From Sedimenticola_A sp040506425 (lineage in GTDB: Bacteria; Pseudomonadota; Gammaproteobacteria; Chromatiales; Chromatiaceae): a stretch of DNA of 64,000 nucleotides. Location: the NCBI GenBank assembly GCA_965224515.1, contig OZ245051.1:2666001-2730000 (forward strand). The letters run 5' to 3'. Every line of letters starts with the position of its first letter. Position 1 is the first letter of the stretch. A program made the translations under genes and the position numbers. Positions 9,054 to 16,304 of this stretch are shown in pieces. The notes beneath the pieces are model-generated. The model made no database searches and had not been told where the DNA came from. It saw only the letters and a program-made list of their open reading frames with translations.

Positions 9054-9530
9054 ATGAGCAAGGTACCCCTGACAGTCAGAGGTGCAGAGAATCTGCGTAA
9101 TGAGCTCAACGAGCTCAAGACCGTCTCACGTCCAAAGGTTATCAAGGCGATTGCCGAGGCCCGTGAGCATGGTGATCTGAAAGAGAACGCCGAATACCAT
9201 GCGGCCCGCGAACAGCAGGGTTTCATCGAAGGTCGGATCAAGGATATCGAGGGAAAGCTCTCCCACGCCCACATTATTGATGTGCGTACACTCAATGCCG
9301 ACGGCAGGGTGGTGTTCGGTGCAACCGTTGACGTATTCGAAGAGGAAGCGGACGAAGAGCACACCTTTCAGATCGTTGGTGACGATGAGGCGGATATCAA
9401 GCAGGGACTCATCTCGGTGAGCTCACCCATGGCCCGTGCGCTGATCGGCAAATCCGAGGGTGACGTAGCAGTGGTTGAGACCCCTAACGGTGCCCGCCAC
9501 ATGGAGATACTAGAGGTTCGTTACGAGTAA
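9054..9530 (+). CDS. greA: Transcription elongation factor GreA
   Basis: 158 residues. The N-terminal coiled coil (residues about 5-75) carries the acidic tip with the typical REHGDLKENAEYHAAREQQ stretch, followed by the C-terminal FKBP-like domain (FGATVDVF, SPMARALIGKSEGD). It stimulates cleavage of backtracked transcripts by RNA polymerase. It is 29 bp downstream of carB with AAAGAGGAA before the ATG, in the gene order usual in gammaproteobacteria, and it ends at a strong terminator. Confidence 0.96.
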   Translation: MSKVPLTVRGAENLRNELNELKTVSRPKVIKAIAEAREHGDLKENAEYHAAREQQGFIEGRIKDIEGKLSHAHIIDVRTLNADGRVVFGATVDVFEEEADEEHTFQIVGDDEADIKQGLISVSSPMARALIGKSEGDVAVVETPNGARHMEILEVRYE

Positions 9531-9565
9531 TTGACCCTTGAGCCCGGAAGGGCCCAGGGTAGTGG

Positions 9566-9607
9566 AAAACGCACATACACACCCGGGTGTCTATGTGCGT
9601 TTTTTCT
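9566..9607. terminator. Bidirectional intrinsic terminator (greA / yhbY)
   Basis: A near-perfect palindrome: 9566-9577 pairs with 9592-9603, and ACACCC with GGGTGT closes a second stem after a single C-C mismatch. T runs follow on the plus strand, and A4 on the plus side gives T4 on the minus strand. It serves the convergent greA and yhbY genes. Confidence 0.9.
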
Positions 9608-9612
9608 TTAGA

Positions 9613-9912
9613 TCATGATTTCGGCAGACTGATTTTCGGTTGCTTGGGATGCTTGAGATAAAGCACGGCAATGTGCCCGATACTCTGGACAAGCTCTGCA
9701 CCGCTTTTTTCACAGAGTGCAACCAGCATCTCCTTGCGCTCTTCGCGGTCGCCTGCATTGACCCGTACCTTGATCAGTTCATGGACATCCAGGGCGATTT
9801 CCAACTCGTTGAAAACTCCATCGGTCAATCCGTGTTGGCCTACCATGACAACGGGTTTCAGTGAGTGGGCCAGGCCTTTGAGGTGGCGTTTCTGGGGATT
9901 TGTAAGGGACAT
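9613..9912 (-). CDS. yhbY: Ribosome-associated RNA-binding protein YhbY (CRM domain)
   Basis: 99 residues covering one CRS1-YhbY (CRM) domain: the opening LTNPQKRHLKGLAHSLKPVV, the signature VGQHGLTDGV and VKVRVNAGDREERKE-like helix, and an IGHIAVLY strand. It associates with pre-50S ribosomal subunits. It is divergent from rlmE, the standard neighbour in this phylum. Confidence 0.93.
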   Translation of the reverse strand: MSLTNPQKRHLKGLAHSLKPVVMVGQHGLTDGVFNELEIALDVHELIKVRVNAGDREERKEMLVALCEKSGAELVQSIGHIAVLYLKHPKQPKISLPKS

Positions 9913-10029
9913 GGATGGTTTCCGTTGGGATGCTAAGAGCCTGAAAAGGCGGGCATTCTAACCCAGTTGCCGGTTTCCTGATAGCATTATGTGGACGGAC
10001 TCACAGCCCTTTACTCAAGAAAGTTAGAT

Positions 10030-10650
10030 ATGAAAAGAAGTAAAAGCAGTCGCCGTTGGATGGATCGCCACGTCAACGATGAGTATGTGAAACGTGCCCA
10101 GAAAGATGGGTACAGGTCTCGTGCTGTCTATAAGTTATTGGAAATTCAGGAAAAAGATAGAATTCTGAAGCCGGGCCATGTTGTAGTCGACCTGGGTGCC
10201 GCCCCCGGTGGTTGGTCACAGATTGCGGAGAAACTGGTTGGCGCAAAAGGCAGGGTGGTTGCCCTGGACATACTGCCCATGGACTCCCTTGCAGGTGTTG
10301 ATTTCATACAGGGGGATTTTCGTGAAGAAGAGGCCCTGCAACAGCTGCGGGAGCTGCTGAATGGCCAGGCAGTGGACCTTGTAATCTCCGATATGGCGCC
10401 CAATGTAACTGGAATGAACGCCGTGGATCAGCCACGAGCCATATATCTTTGTGAACTGGCCCTCGAATTTGCCCGTGAAGTGTTGAAACCCGGGGGCTCT
10501 TTGGTGGTAAAAGTGTTCCAGGGCGAGGGGTTTGACGAGTATATGAGGGAGTTGCGCAGCTCGTTTGGCAAGGTGGTTACCCGCAAGCCGAAGGCCTCCA
10601 GGTCTCGAAGCAGGGAGGTCTACCTGGTGGCGGGGAACTATAATCCGTAG
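10030..10650 (+). CDS. rlmE: 23S rRNA 2'-O-methyltransferase (U2552)
   Basis: 206 residues from the ATG at 10030 (MKRSKSSRRWMDRH), the family's usual beginning; a GTG 39 nt upstream is in frame but unlikely. SAM-binding motif VVDLGAAPGGWSQ, catalytic Lys in the RAVYKL region and DMAPNVTG are all present, with the second Lys in VVKVFQGEG. It methylates the ribose of U2552 in the A-loop and is heat-shock linked in E. coli. It lies upstream of ftsH as in most gammaproteobacteria. Confidence 0.96.
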   Translation: MKRSKSSRRWMDRHVNDEYVKRAQKDGYRSRAVYKLLEIQEKDRILKPGHVVVDLGAAPGGWSQIAEKLVGAKGRVVALDILPMDSLAGVDFIQGDFREEEALQQLRELLNGQAVDLVISDMAPNVTGMNAVDQPRAIYLCELALEFAREVLKPGGSLVVKVFQGEGFDEYMRELRSSFGKVVTRKPKASRSRSREVYLVAGNYNP

Positions 10651-10802
10651 TATGGTACTAAGCCATTAGACCGACGAGTTTTGTAAGCAATTGAATTTAA
10701 GACCTTTCCTTCCCTGTAGTTAGATTGGGTGTGAGAGGAATTCAGAGTGCGGCAAGGGGTGGTCTCCGTCCCTCCGCTGGTAGTATTTAGAGGAAATACG
10801 CC

Positions 10803-12728
10803 TTGAACGATATGGCAAAAAATCTGATCTTGTGGGTGATCATCGCAATCGTGCTGATGTCGGTGTTCAATAACTTCACCGCTCAGAAGTCCCGTCCCAA
10901 CACACTGGCATACTCCGATTTCATCCAGCAGGTGAAAGAGGGTTCTGTTGCGAATGTGACCATCAATGGTCGCGAGATCGAGGGAACTCTTATCGACGGG
11001 GGCAGCTTCTCTACCTACAGCCCTGGCGATGATGGACTGGTCAGTGACCTGTTGAACAACAAGGTACAGATTGTTGCAGAGCCGCCGGAGAAGCCATCTA
11101 TATTGATGCAGATCCTGATCAACTGGTTTCCGCTCTTTATCCTGATCGGCCTGTGGATCTTCTTTATGCGCCAGATGCAGGGTGGTGGTGCCGGTCGTGG
11201 CGCCATGTCCTTCGGCAAGAGCAAGGCACGCATGCTGAGTGAGGACCAGGTGAAGATCACCTTTGCAGATGTTGCCGGGGTTGAAGAGGCCAAGGAGGAA
11301 GTCACCGAGATGGTTGAGTTCCTGCGTGATCCGGGAAAATTCCAGAAACTTGGTGGCAAGATCCCCAAGGGTGTGCTCATGGTGGGCTCGCCGGGTACCG
11401 GTAAAACCCTGCTGGCAAAGGCTATTGCCGGTGAGGCTAAAGTGCCGTTCTTCACCATTTCAGGTTCAGATTTTGTCGAGATGTTTGTGGGTGTTGGTGC
11501 CTCCCGTGTGCGCGACATGTTCGAGCAGGCCAAAAAGCATGCGCCCTGCATCATCTTTATTGATGAGATCGACGCCGTGGGACGTCATCGTGGTGCCGGT
11601 CTCGGTGGTGGTCATGATGAACGTGAGCAGACCCTCAACCAGCTGCTGGTAGAGATGGACGGTTTCGAGGGTAATGAAGGTGTTATCGTCATTGCCGCAA
11701 CCAACCGTCCAGACGTTCTCGATCCCGCACTGCTGCGTCCCGGTCGCTTTGACCGACAGGTTGTGGTGCCGCTGCCTGATGTGCGTGGCCGTGAGCAGAT
11801 TCTGCGTGTTCACCTGCGAAAGGTGGCCATGTCCGACGATGTGAAACCTTCACTGATAGCCCGAGGTACCCCCGGATTTTCCGGTGCCGATCTGGCCAAC
11901 CTGGTGAACGAGGCGGCCCTGTTTGCCGCCCGCTTCAACAAGCGTCTGGTGGATATGGACGATATGGAGAAGGCCAAGGACAAGATCATGATGGGCGCCG
12001 AGCGCCGCTCCATGGTCATGAACGAAGATGAGAAGAAGCTCACCGCTTATCATGAAGCAGGGCATGCCATTGTCGGGCGTTTGGTGCCGGCCCATGATCC
12101 TGTCTACAAGGTCAGCATTATTCCCCGTGGCCGTGCGTTGGGTGTGACCATGTTCCTGCCTGAAGAGGATCGATACAGCCTCAGCAAAGAGCATCTTGAG
12201 AGCCAGATCTCCAGCCTGTTCGGTGGACGTATTGCCGAGGAGGTGATCTTCGGCAAGGACAGCGTCACTACCGGCGCCTCGAACGATATCCAGCGGGCAA
12301 CAACCATCGCACGCAATATGGTGACCAAGTGGGGTCTGTCGGAAAAGCTGGGGCCACTGCTCTACAGCGAAGAGGAAGAGGAGGTTTTCCTTGGGCGTTC
12401 CGTGACCCAGCACAAGAATGTCTCCGATGAGACGGCTCATGTGATCGATGAGGAGATCCGGGTGTTTGTTGATCGCAACTATAAACGTGCCAAGAATATT
12501 CTTGAAGAGAACATGGACAAGCTCCATGCCATGTCAGAAGCGTTGATGAAGTACGAGACCATCGACTGCGAACAGATCGACGATATCATGAATGGCAAAC
12601 CGCCGCGGCCGCCCGAGGGGTGGAGTGATGACTCTGAAAACGGTTCCGGGGGTGGAGCTGTTGCAACAGGCGATACGCCCAAGGGTGATCCATCGGATAC
12701 CATTGGGGGACCTGCAGGTCAGCACTGA
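10803..12728 (+). CDS. ftsH: ATP-dependent membrane zinc protease FtsH
   Basis: 641 residues with a TTG start (MNDMAKNLILW...), preceded by AGAGGAAA about 8 nt away; the ATG three codons later has poor spacing. Two membrane segments (residues about 7-25 and 100-120) flank a periplasmic loop. The AAA+ domain has GSPGTGKT at about 195-202 and FIDEIDAVG, and the zinc site is HEAGH at 417-421. It degrades LpxC, sigma-32 and damaged membrane proteins. It ends at a terminator. Confidence 0.97.
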   Translation: MNDMAKNLILWVIIAIVLMSVFNNFTAQKSRPNTLAYSDFIQQVKEGSVANVTINGREIEGTLIDGGSFSTYSPGDDGLVSDLLNNKVQIVAEPPEKPSILMQILINWFPLFILIGLWIFFMRQMQGGGAGRGAMSFGKSKARMLSEDQVKITFADVAGVEEAKEEVTEMVEFLRDPGKFQKLGGKIPKGVLMVGSPGTGKTLLAKAIAGEAKVPFFTISGSDFVEMFVGVGASRVRDMFEQAKKHAPCIIFIDEIDAVGRHRGAGLGGGHDEREQTLNQLLVEMDGFEGNEGVIVIAATNRPDVLDPALLRPGRFDRQVVVPLPDVRGREQILRVHLRKVAMSDDVKPSLIARGTPGFSGADLANLVNEAALFAARFNKRLVDMDDMEKAKDKIMMGAERRSMVMNEDEKKLTAYHEAGHAIVGRLVPAHDPVYKVSIIPRGRALGVTMFLPEEDRYSLSKEHLESQISSLFGGRIAEEVIFGKDSVTTGASNDIQRATTIARNMVTKWGLSEKLGPLLYSEEEEEVFLGRSVTQHKNVSDETAHVIDEEIRVFVDRNYKRAKNILEENMDKLHAMSEALMKYETIDCEQIDDIMNGKPPRPPEGWSDDSENGSGGGAVATGDTPKGDPSDTIGGPAGQH

Positions 12729-12748
12729 TTGAGTTCACTGTTTCGCAA

Positions 12749-12785
12749 CAACCGCCGGGCAATGCCCGGCGGTTTTGTTTTTGGC
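12749..12785 (+). terminator. Intrinsic terminator after ftsH
   Basis: A GC-rich stem, ACCGCCGGGC / GCCCGGCGGT with a short AAT loop, is followed by TTTTGTTTTT, 22 bp after the ftsH stop. Confidence 0.9.
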
Positions 12786-12922
12786 CTGTAGGTTGATTTG
12801 TAAATACCGTTTTCAAAGGATGCGGCCGCGAAACAGAGTAGTACTGATAAAAGTTTGGCGTGCCCTGGGTCTTTGAGGGAGAATTGCTGCTCTCATCTCT
12901 CCACATTGATTGACAACTCTTT

Positions 12923-13774
12923 ATGCTACTGGATTGCGCAGGTAAAACACTCGATCTCTCCAAGCCCCGGATTATGGGGATTCTCAATGTCACGCCGGAT
13001 TCATTTTCAGATGGTGGCAGTTATGCCGGCGTTGATGAGGCGCTGACCAGGGCGCAAGCCATGGTCGATGAGGGGGCGGACATTATTGATGTCGGTGGAG
13101 AATCCACCAGGCCAGGCGCCAGGCCAGTGAGTGACCAGGAGGAACTGGACCGTGTTGCGCCCATTATCGAGGGTATTGCGTCACGACTGGATGTACCCGT
13201 CTCCATCGACACCAGCAAGGCAGGGGTGATGAGGGAGGCGGTACAGGCCGGTGCCGGGATGATAAATGACGTGATGGCGCTGCGTGGTGACCTGGCCCTT
13301 GAGGCGGCAGCAGAGGCCGGGGTGCCGGTATGTCTCATGCATATGCAGGGTGAGCCCCGTACCATGCAGAGCAGTCCGCAGTATGGCGACGTGGTACTGG
13401 ATATCAAGGCGTTTCTGAAGGAGCGTGTTGCGGCCTGCAACTCTGCGGGTATTCCCAGTGAGCGACTGTTGCTCGACCCCGGATTCGGTTTCGGAAAGAC
13501 CCTGGAGCACAACCTGAGACTGCTTGCAGATCTTGGATCCCTGGCTGAACTCGATTTTCCTCTGCTTGTGGGCATTTCGCGCAAATCCATGATCGGCACC
13601 CTGCTTGACGGGGCTGGTGTTGATCAACGTCTCTATGGGAGCCTTGCTGCTGCAGTTATGGCAGTTGAGAGGGGTGCTTCAATACTGCGTGTGCATGATG
13701 TGAAACCCACCGCCGATGCGCTGAAAGTGGCTTCAGCGGTTGCCGGCTATAGAGTAAATCTGTCATTAAATTGA
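12923..13774 (+). CDS. folP: Dihydropteroate synthase
   Basis: 283 residues with the signatures MGILNVTPDSFSDGG (residues about 18-32), DVGGESTRPGA, the phosphate-binding LDPGFGFGKT, and GISRKSMIG near the end. It condenses p-aminobenzoate with dihydropterin pyrophosphate in folate synthesis. The ftsH-folP-glmM order is conserved in gammaproteobacteria. Confidence 0.96.
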   Translation: MLLDCAGKTLDLSKPRIMGILNVTPDSFSDGGSYAGVDEALTRAQAMVDEGADIIDVGGESTRPGARPVSDQEELDRVAPIIEGIASRLDVPVSIDTSKAGVMREAVQAGAGMINDVMALRGDLALEAAAEAGVPVCLMHMQGEPRTMQSSPQYGDVVLDIKAFLKERVAACNSAGIPSERLLLDPGFGFGKTLEHNLRLLADLGSLAELDFPLLVGISRKSMIGTLLDGAGVDQRLYGSLAAAVMAVERGASILRVHDVKPTADALKVASAVAGYRVNLSLN

Positions 13775-13858
13775 AAAAATCGGATAGAATGTGCCGCATT
13801 CTGAATCAAGCAACACACTATTTCTCAGCCCTTGGCGGCTAGAGCAGAGGCATCAGCA

Positions 13859-15202
13859 TTGGATAGGAAATATTTCGGGACTGACGGCATCCGCGGTCGG
13901 GTTGGCGAAGGCAATATCACGCCGGAGTTTGTACTCAAGCTGGGGTGGGCTGCCGGCCGGGTTTTAGGCCGGGGGCAGGGCGGCAAGGTTCTGGTTGGCA
14001 AGGACACCCGTATCTCAGGCTATATGTTCGAATCCGCTCTCGAAGCGGGTCTGGCATCTGCAGGGGTTGATATCCACCTGTTGGGCCCCATGCCGACCCC
14101 CGGCATCGCCTACCTGACCCGTACTCTCCATGCGGATGCGGGTATCGTCATCAGCGCCTCTCATAACCCCCATTACGACAACGGCATCAAGTTCTTTTCT
14201 GCCGAGGGAAAGAAACTTCCCGACGAGGTGGAGCTGGCCATTGAGCGTGAGCTCGACAAACCGATGACAACTGTAGAGTCGCAAAAACTGGGTAAAGCGT
14301 TTCGCGTGACTGATGCCGCCGGACGTTACGTGGAGTTCTGCAAGGCTACCATTCCGTGGACCATGAATTTCAGGCAGATGCGGCTGGTAATCGATTGTGC
14401 AAACGGCGCCACCTACCATATCGCTCCCCATGTATTCAGGGAGCTGGGTGCTGAGGTGATCACCATTGGTGCAGAACCTGATGGCCTGAACATCAATGCA
14501 GGTGTGGGTTCCACCTACGAATCTGCTTTGCAGGAGGCTGTGCTGGAACACGGTGCAGATGCAGGTATAGCTTTCGATGGTGATGGCGACAGGCTGATCA
14601 TGGTCGACAGTGAAGGGCAGGTGCTTGATGGTGATGATATTCTCTACATCATCGCTGTATCCCGGCTCAATAACGCTGGTTTGACCGGCTCTGTCGTTGG
14701 TACCCAGATGACCAACCTGGGTTTGGAACACGCCCTTGAAAAACTGGGTGTCGGTCTGGAACGGACCAATGTCGGTGACCGTTACATCATGGAACGGTTG
14801 GCGGAAAAGGGCTGGGTGCTTGGAGGCGAACCTTCAGGTCATATTATCTGCCTGGACCGGACCACCACCGGCGACGGTATAGTCTCGGCCTTGCAGGTAT
14901 TGGCTGAAGTCTTCAATAGCGGAAAATCTTTGAAACAGCTCAGGTCCGGGGTGGATAAGTTCCCCCAGCTTCTGAGAAACGTGCATCTTGGGTCGGCTTC
15001 GGCCAGTGAGATCATGGCAGCCCCGCAGCTGAATGAAGCAGTAAAAGAGGTTGAAGCGGAGCTTGCCGATAAGGGCCGGGTACTGTTAAGACCGTCAGGT
15101 ACTGAACCACTGATACGGGTGATGATTGAAGGGCAGGATGCTGATCAGGTCGAGAGTCTTACATCCAGGCTGGAGGATGTGGTGACTGGGTTGATAAGCT
15201 AG
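13859..15202 (+). CDS. glmM: Phosphoglucosamine mutase
   Basis: 447 residues from the TTG at 13859 (LDRKYFGTDGIRG), which has AGAGG 9 nt upstream and fits the E. coli length. A longer TTG reading from 13832 has no ribosome site. The active-site SASHN carries the phosphorylated Ser101; the metal loop DGDGDR and sugar-binding GGEPSGH follow, with the phosphate-binding RPSGTEPLIRVM at the C-terminus. It converts glucosamine-6-P to glucosamine-1-P for peptidoglycan and LPS. Confidence 0.96.
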   Translation: MDRKYFGTDGIRGRVGEGNITPEFVLKLGWAAGRVLGRGQGGKVLVGKDTRISGYMFESALEAGLASAGVDIHLLGPMPTPGIAYLTRTLHADAGIVISASHNPHYDNGIKFFSAEGKKLPDEVELAIERELDKPMTTVESQKLGKAFRVTDAAGRYVEFCKATIPWTMNFRQMRLVIDCANGATYHIAPHVFRELGAEVITIGAEPDGLNINAGVGSTYESALQEAVLEHGADAGIAFDGDGDRLIMVDSEGQVLDGDDILYIIAVSRLNNAGLTGSVVGTQMTNLGLEHALEKLGVGLERTNVGDRYIMERLAEKGWVLGGEPSGHIICLDRTTTGDGIVSALQVLAEVFNSGKSLKQLRSGVDKFPQLLRNVHLGSASASEIMAAPQLNEAVKEVEAELADKGRVLLRPSGTEPLIRVMIEGQDADQVESLTSRLEDVVTGLIS

Positions 15203-15232
15203 TTCTCTTCCGGGTCAAGATGGTTAATGTAA

Positions 15233-15380
15233 GGCTCTGTCCCAGTTAAGTGTTGATTATTCAGCAAGACATTGATTTTCCGTAGGTTGGCCTTCAGGCC
15301 GACATGTCGGGCTAAAGCCCGACCTACAAGGGTTAGATAGGAACCAAGAAATAGTTTCAACACTTAATTGGGACAGAGCC
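15233..15380. mobile_element. 148-bp MITE with 8-bp target duplication
   Basis: 24-bp terminal inverted repeats start GGCTCTGTCCCA (15233-15256 and, inverted, 15357-15380) and differ at one position. Both ends are flanked by the direct repeat TAATGTAA (15225-15232 and 15381-15388), an 8-bp target site duplication. There is no coding capacity; the interior carries a cruciform-forming palindrome. This is a non-autonomous element moved by a transposase encoded elsewhere. GG-starting ends and 8-bp duplications suggest an ISL3- or IS1595-type source, which I infer but cannot confirm. Confidence 0.85.
15282..15327. repeat. REP-like double hairpin inside the MITE
   Basis: The outer arms GTAGG / CCTAC enclose two small hairpins (TTGGCCTTCAGGCCGA and TCGGGCTAAAGCCCGA) separated by CATG. 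The GTAGGTCGGGC...GCCCGACCTAC type of palindrome recurs in many proteobacterial genomes. Confidence 0.7.
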
Positions 15381-15441
15381 TAATGTAAAAAAGCCGGTCT
15401 CAACTGAGACCCAGGCGCTAACTTAACCTGTTGTAAATAAT

Positions 15442-15487
15442 GAAAACCCCGCTGCCAAATCAATGGCTTGCGGGGTTTTCTTTGTTT
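15442..15487 (+). terminator. Intrinsic terminator downstream of glmM
   Basis: GAAAACCCCGC pairs with GCGGGGTTTTC, with an extra TGCCA/TGGC stem inside, followed by TTTGTTT. It is near symmetrical, so it may act in both directions. The MITE now lies between glmM and this terminator. Confidence 0.8.
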
Positions 15488-15551
15488 AAAAAATTTCCCG
15501 TTAATTTGCACCACTGATTGCCAGTAACCGCAAACACCCGTAGCCCAACAT

Positions 15552-15625
15552 TCGTCACCCCGGCGAAGGCCGGGGTCCAGTATTTTCAAGAGCATATGGA
15601 TTCCGGCCTGCGCCGGAATGACGAT
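15552..15625. repeat. Inverted intergenic repeat (CCCCGGCGAAGGCCGGGG type)
   Basis: Arms CGTCA...TGACG enclose the two palindromes CCCCGGCGAAGGCCGGGG and TTCCGGCCTGCGCCGGAA. This is a common bacterial interspersed repeat form; no gene is present. Confidence 0.7.
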
Positions 15626-15706
15626 GGTTTACCGGTTTTCTGCGGCGTTGTTTACAGAAAAGTGCAACAGGCTAAGTAAACCCCCTGATCTGAGGCCGGC
15701 TTTTTT

Positions 15707-15875
15707 ATGTACAGGATGTACGGTATGTCGCGGGCGCAGGGATGCGCAAGAGCGGCGCATGTACAGGATGTACGGTATGTCGCGGGCGCAGGGATGCGCA
15801 CGACTCCATGGATGGAGGAGGTAGAGCGAAGCAGGATGCCCGAGCCGAGGAGCGGCGCATGTACAGGATGTACGG
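15707..15875. repeat. Direct repeats, about 42-bp unit, two full and one partial copy
   Basis: A unit beginning ATGTACAGGATGTACGG and ending GGGATGCGCA occurs at 15707-15748 and 15759-15800. A truncated copy (first 17 bp) lies at 15859-15875. Each downstream copy is preceded by AGCGGCGC. The start-to-start spacing is 52 bp, then 100 bp. It is not CRISPR-like: the spacing is irregular and there are no cas genes. Confidence 0.75.
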
Positions 15876-16298
15876 GCAGTCAATTGCTCTCGGCAATTGC
15901 TCCTGCATTGCTCTAACACCTACATCCCTGTAGGAGCTGCATTTCCTGCACTCCAGCCATCCTTGGCGGTCGGCAAAAATTGCTCCTGCATTTTTCACAC
16001 TCCAGCCATCCCTGGCTTACGTATTCCGCGGGCGCACGACTGCAGGGCAAGGATTGCCCCCGGTAATCCTTTTGCATTTCCCGCGTCCCTGTGGGTCAGG
16101 TGCAGGAGGTGGGACGAAGCAGGATGCCAGAGTAGGGGAGCGGCGTAAGTACTGGATTAACACCCTGATAGTATGGGAAATAAATACCTACCCATTTATT
16201 AAGGATTTCCCTAATTGATTAATTATTGGTCTATGCCATTCTTTACGGCAATGTCTAATAATGTAAATTATGTCTAACTAAACTGGACGCTTTTAGGG
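15876..16298. other. Gene-free, degenerate-repeat region
   Basis: No credible gene. Repeated fragments such as GCTCCTGCATT, CTCCAGCCATCC and CGAAGCAGGATGCC occur more than once, some also at 15800-15850. It looks like decayed copies of a repeat family. The last 100 bp are AT-rich and probably hold the promoter of the next gene; ATGTCTAA occurs twice there (16251-16258, 16270-16277). Confidence 0.55.
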
Positions 16299-16304
16299 GT
16301 GGCT

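Noticed and set aside
15707..15875. Possible CRISPR array
   Set aside because: Only two full repeats with unequal spacing (52 and 100 bp), spacers not unique and no cas gene nearby.
15618..15933. Overlapping small open frames rich in Cys and Tyr-Arg-Met repeats
   Set aside because: They arise from the 42-bp DNA repeats, occur in several frames and both strands, and have no ribosome sites.
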